The translations under genes and the position numbers were made by a program. This document shows positions 60,303 to 64,000 of a DNA stretch of 64,000 nucleotides, piece by piece. Origin of the DNA: Ptychodera flava (Eukaryota > Hemichordata > Enteropneusta > Ptychoderidae); contig NC_091944.1 in assembly GCF_041260155.1 (NCBI RefSeq), positions 26,537,832 through 26,601,831 of the forward strand, in the 5' to 3' direction. The stretch's first letter is position 1; every line of letters starts with the position of its first letter. The notes beneath the pieces were generated by a model that was not told the DNA's origin, made no database searches, and saw only the letters and a program-made list of their open reading frames with translations.

Positions 60303-61062
60303 GTACGTTCAGACTGACGACTTTGCGTCGGCCCAGGTCCCGACCAGGGCCGGGGCCGACGTAAAAACCAATGTGGACACGCTGAGTCGGCCCTGGGCCG
60401 ACTCAGTTTGGTCCCGGTTAGAAGGGGGGGTTCAGGGCCGACTCAGGGCCGACGCAAAATTTGGTCCGACGCAAATCGCCAGTGTGGACACGTTACGTCG
60501 GCCCTGTCCCAGTTGACCAGGCCTCCGCTATGGATCGAAGTTGAACTAGTCACACTATTCGCACAAAACAAACGACGTTTGAAACTAAAGTTTACACCTA
60601 TCGAAAGTTTTCAATCCAGTCTTTACATTTTAATATCATCCCATGTACGCTGAACTCCCACCAACCTTTGTTCCGCAAACGAGACCATGTCATTCGATTC
60701 CACAGTGCACGTAATAGACTAGAGAGGCATGTCAAAAATGCCGCGCACTGGTTATTTCTCCACCGCGGTCTTATATATACCATATGCTCATCCAATAAAT
60801 GGTGAAGATCTCTCCGATGATTAAAAGGTGAGTGGTAGTCATATTTGCCCTTCTTGTGCGTAAAAACACAGGAAAATCATGAACAGTAGAAACAGCATGC
60901 CATATTCAAATGCGCCATTTTGAACTTTGACAGGTCAGAGGTCACAAGGAAGGTAAAGTTACGTCGGCCCTAATTCTGGTACCGGTAAGTGTGGACACGG
61001 ACCAAATTTAATCCCAAAAGGACAATTATTTTGCGTCGGCCCAAATTTCAGTTGGGTTGCCA
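60303..61062. mobile_element. Harbinger-type element remnant with GC-rich palindromes
   Basis: The left part is packed with GGGCCGAC/GTCGGCCC motifs in both orientations, including a 25-nt palindrome at 60382-60406 (CTGAGTCGGCCC arms) and repeated AGTGTGGACACG phrases. The right part has CGTCGGCCCTAATTCTGG and TGCGTCGGCCC near 61032-61046. Between them is a minus-strand frame with a Harbinger-like signature. I infer a non-autonomous or decayed PIF/Harbinger element; the exact termini were not resolved. Confidence 0.5.
60540..60795 (-). pseudogene. Harbinger-type transposase N-terminal fragment
   Basis: The minus-strand frame reads KGWWEFSVHGMILKCKDWIE and NFR, and after a one-base shift FQTSFVLCE. 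Harbinger/HARBI1-type nucleases share a WW....F....W..NFR.S..TF..LC signature ahead of the DDE core. Only this small piece survives; the catalytic domain is absent. Confidence 0.45.
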
Positions 61063-61389
61063 ATGAGAACAAGATAACTAGTATCGATGATCTAAACCTT
61101 TAAAAATCCAGGAGGATGCTTACCATATTAAGTTATCACAAGATTTTGTCTTTTGCTTACATGGAAAGGTAGTTTGAATTGATATTGTGACTCCTCTGCG
61201 AATCAGCTTGTATCGGGTGTCACCATTGACTGTAATGATAAACTCTGTATGATTTTGAAGACTGTTGGATTGATGTAGTGTTTGTGACACAAACTCCTTC
61301 ACCCCCTCCTGTCGCCGTACCTCTGAGTGGAGTAAACTATCCACAGGAAACAATTTGATGTACCCAAACTTAGATCTTGAAAAACCCAT

Positions 61390-61755
61390 ACATCCACCAT
61401 GTGCACCTCAGAAGTAGAAAGACGTAAACTTTTGCTGAAACTTTCTGTAAGATCAAGAGTACTTTAAATCGTTCCCTTTTGAAATTATGAATAAAAATCA
61501 GGGGTCACCATGCAAAATTTTGTACTACAGAGACAAATTACCAAAATATAAAACAGCTGTGGAAAGTTCAAAATAGCCATCACCCTTTGTGAACTCTATC
61601 GGGAAAAATTATATTTTTGATTGCAACATAATATGTGGAAAGCTTAGGTGCTCCATGAGCTTCAAAATGAGCCCCTGTAAGTGTTAGACTAACGAAGTGT
61701 AGTGGAAGTTTGAGAGTCTGAATTTCTGTCTCCTGGACGCATTCTGCCTTACCAT
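61390..61755 (-). repeat. TTAAGGTAG MITE, inverted copy
   Basis: GTGCACCTCAGAAGTAGAAA at one end and CCTGGACGCATTCTGCCTTA at the other are inverted relatives of the family termini. The shared interior phrase AATCAGGGGTCACCATGCAA also occurs in the 44684-45054 copy. Confidence 0.65.
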
Positions 61756-64000
61756 GCATGTTTTTGACAGGTTTTATACATTTAGCAACTTGACAGTTAT
61801 ATTTCTAAGCCTTAGTCTCTTTTCACACATGTAGTAATAAGATAGGAAGAGGCTCTGTTGTCACTTAGTAGCACATATTCAGGAGAACGGCATTGGAAAA
61901 AAGCTCTAATTTATACGTGTCCTTGACAATGTGACAGTGTGCACTAAATATTCAAAGTAATATCAAGAAAATAAAACCAATCAACTTTGTATCGGCTTTT
62001 CATGTAAAACATTTAAATCAATGCAATTTCATAGGGTACCCTAATAACATAGGATCTCAAAACAGAAAGGACATGGTAAAGTAATGCATTCACGTACAAC
62101 ATTATACTGTATGTGATTTACAGTTTGTACTGTCTCCCAGAAGAAGGTTTAATCTACATATTTCATACGCATTTTAAGTTGTCTAAGAGAACGTGCAAAT
62201 CTTCTTTCGTCAGCCTCAGTTAATGACACCAATGAAATGAATTTGGTCTGTGACCAACATTATGTATCCTGCTGGTTAACATAACAGTAAAAGCATATTT
62301 TAATCACTAAATTGCAATAGGATATATTGTTTGAATCCTAGACCCTCCTTACACTTTGTCATATTATAACAGTATATTGTTAGCAAAAAATACAGCAATC
62401 TGATTGGTGTACAGACATGAAAATCAGTCCTGTATATGGTATATTGCACAGTTTGAATGCGCAAGCTGTCACCTAGAGAAAACCTCCTTTTAATGTTTCA
62501 CACAAGAATTTCAATAAACTTTTATGACAGAATTGGCAATAAACAACCTCAACAATGGATACCACAGTTCATTCTGTACAAGCAGTTGCTATCGCTCATG
62601 CACGTGTCTTGAACTATTCAAAATCTTGCTTGTCCATGGTATCATGCTTAACTAAATATATCATAGACTTCACCAAAATGTAGTTCTGAATAGGGATGTT
62701 TGCAAATGATGTCATTGTTCTTTCATTAATATGCAAAAATAAATATTTGTTTGTAAATCAAGATTACATCTTTCATAGGCAGTTCTAATGCCTTAAAAAT
62801 TGCTTGGTGGTTTAAAAATGCTAAAAGGTTGGTTTCTCAATCTTTTTTATCATCTAGCCTATCCGTATTATGTCAGCCTTTTTTGTTACATTTGTCTCAT
62901 AACCTATTCACCTGGTACCCCTATTCCCTGTAAACTGGTTCACACTCACTGTTAATAACAATGGGTTCAGGCCAAACCATGGCAGTGTAAGGGTTAAAAA
63001 AATGAGTGTAACAAATTGGAAGCAACATGCAGGGAAGACAATGTCAAAGTCTGTACCATCAAAAATCTGCACAGTGATAGTCATCAACTATTGCTGTATT
63101 GAACTTTCATGTTTTATTGGCTTTAATCATGGCAGATGGCTATTGTAATCTTAAAAAAAAATAACAAAAAAATGACTGAAACACAATATCATTTGTGACT
63201 CCAAGGATGAGAAACAAACCTATAATCTTTTTTTTGCCTGGTCCTTTTTTTAGTTTAAAAAATAAACGCAACCATTAAACATAATTTTTTTATTATGTCA
63301 CATCTGGTTATAGACAATTTCACATACATGTCATTCCTTTCGTTGAGTTGAGTTGAGTTTCATTCAGTTGTTTGTAGCAACACATACTCAAGGTTCAAAA
63401 ATACATCGGGCTGTTCTTCTGCTCTATGCTATTAAAAGCCAATGTGTCATTTGGCAAAGATCCTGTTAGCTTCATCCTATTAGCTTCAGGATGTTTTAAT
63501 TAAATGTTTGTTTAAAATTTGTGTCAATATTTCCGTACCAGCGGCTAGATAACGCTATGCCATTGCGCTGTTATTTCTTGGAAATAAATCACACAAGTAC
63601 CATATAGCAATCCGTGGGTTATTTGCACGTACTATTGGGGTAGCACACTATGTAGTTTTAATGTCGAAGATTACGCCAGTTTGTCACAATGATCCTTGGT
63701 GCCCATGATCAGAATTTTGTCTTCCCACCCATGTCGAACAAAGGTCACTTGTCAAAAATCAATTGTACTTTGTCTGGGCGTCATTGGACGTCCGTGGTTA
63801 CGCGTTGTTTATTTTGTTAATAATAGCGGCGACTTGAGTGCAGTACCCTCCCGATTACCTGTTTTAATTACGCGGGAAATCAATAGCGCTGATAAATGTA
63901 ACGTAAGGTTTGATTGGACGTTCTCATTACAGTAACGCTATTATTTATCTCATTAGCAACCAATATTGTGCCATTGGTCATAAGTTCCGAATAATAGTGT
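61756..64000. other. Right end of the window, no gene seen
   Basis: Apart from a diverged foldback copy at 62360-62655, I find only short unsupported frames in AT-rich sequence. Confidence 0.55.
62360..62655 (+). repeat. GTGGTATA foldback family, diverged copy
   Basis: TACAGCAATCTGATTGGTGT, CAATAAACAACCTCAACAAT and GCTATCGCTCATGCACGTG follow the same order as the 310-660 element but with many substitutions. Confidence 0.55.

Overview
The window is from the nuclear genome of an intron-rich, AT-rich animal that is heavily loaded with transposable elements. The coding content is two multi-exon genes, both on the + strand. Their introns are interrupted by non-LTR retrotransposons, cut-and-paste DNA elements, foldback elements, satellites and microsatellites. 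A GAREM-type adaptor gene, a CR1-like retrotransposon with PHD and esterase remnants, a Kolobok-like THAP element, a Harbinger fragment and a satellite-bearing Helentron/HINE-like element together suggest a marine invertebrate (deuterostome or lophotrochozoan). I cannot name the species. Nothing indicates bacterial, organellar or viral DNA. Gene 1 (about 6.65-27.37 kb) can be rebuilt as five exons whose splice sites and phases all agree. They give a protein of about 488 residues: an N-terminal CABIT-type region, a tyrosine- and proline-rich linker and a C-terminal SAM domain that closely matches GAREM (GRB2-associated regulator of MAPK). Intron 1 is about 14 kb. It contains an inverted, decayed CR1-like retrotransposon lying between two inverted TTAA-flanked termini, and a near-perfect hairpin of about 177 nt bracketed by 22-nt direct repeats. 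Between the genes (27.4-37.4 kb) I see no convincing gene. The region holds several microsatellites, an array of roughly 146-bp tandem repeats with a tetranucleotide-type tail (HINE-like), and the 3' end of another non-LTR element. Gene 2 (about 38.7-58.6 kb, possibly starting at 37.4 kb) has 13 phase-consistent exons. It encodes a helical N-terminal half, a MYND zinc finger split across two exons, and a very long acidic, Ser-rich and probably disordered C-terminal half. One frame change in the giant exon has to be explained (sequence error, polymorphism, or something real). If the reading frame is carried past it, the last exon ends in a CaaX-like tetrapeptide. Its introns hold a 2.85-kb TTAA-flanked element with long terminal inverted repeats and a THAP exon, piggyBac-like and other TTAA MITEs, and a 41-bp tandem duplication that copies a splice acceptor. 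The last 5.4 kb contain a decayed Harbinger-type element with GC-rich palindromes and more MITE copies, but no host gene. A recurring theme is how many distinct repeat families here begin or end at TTAA.
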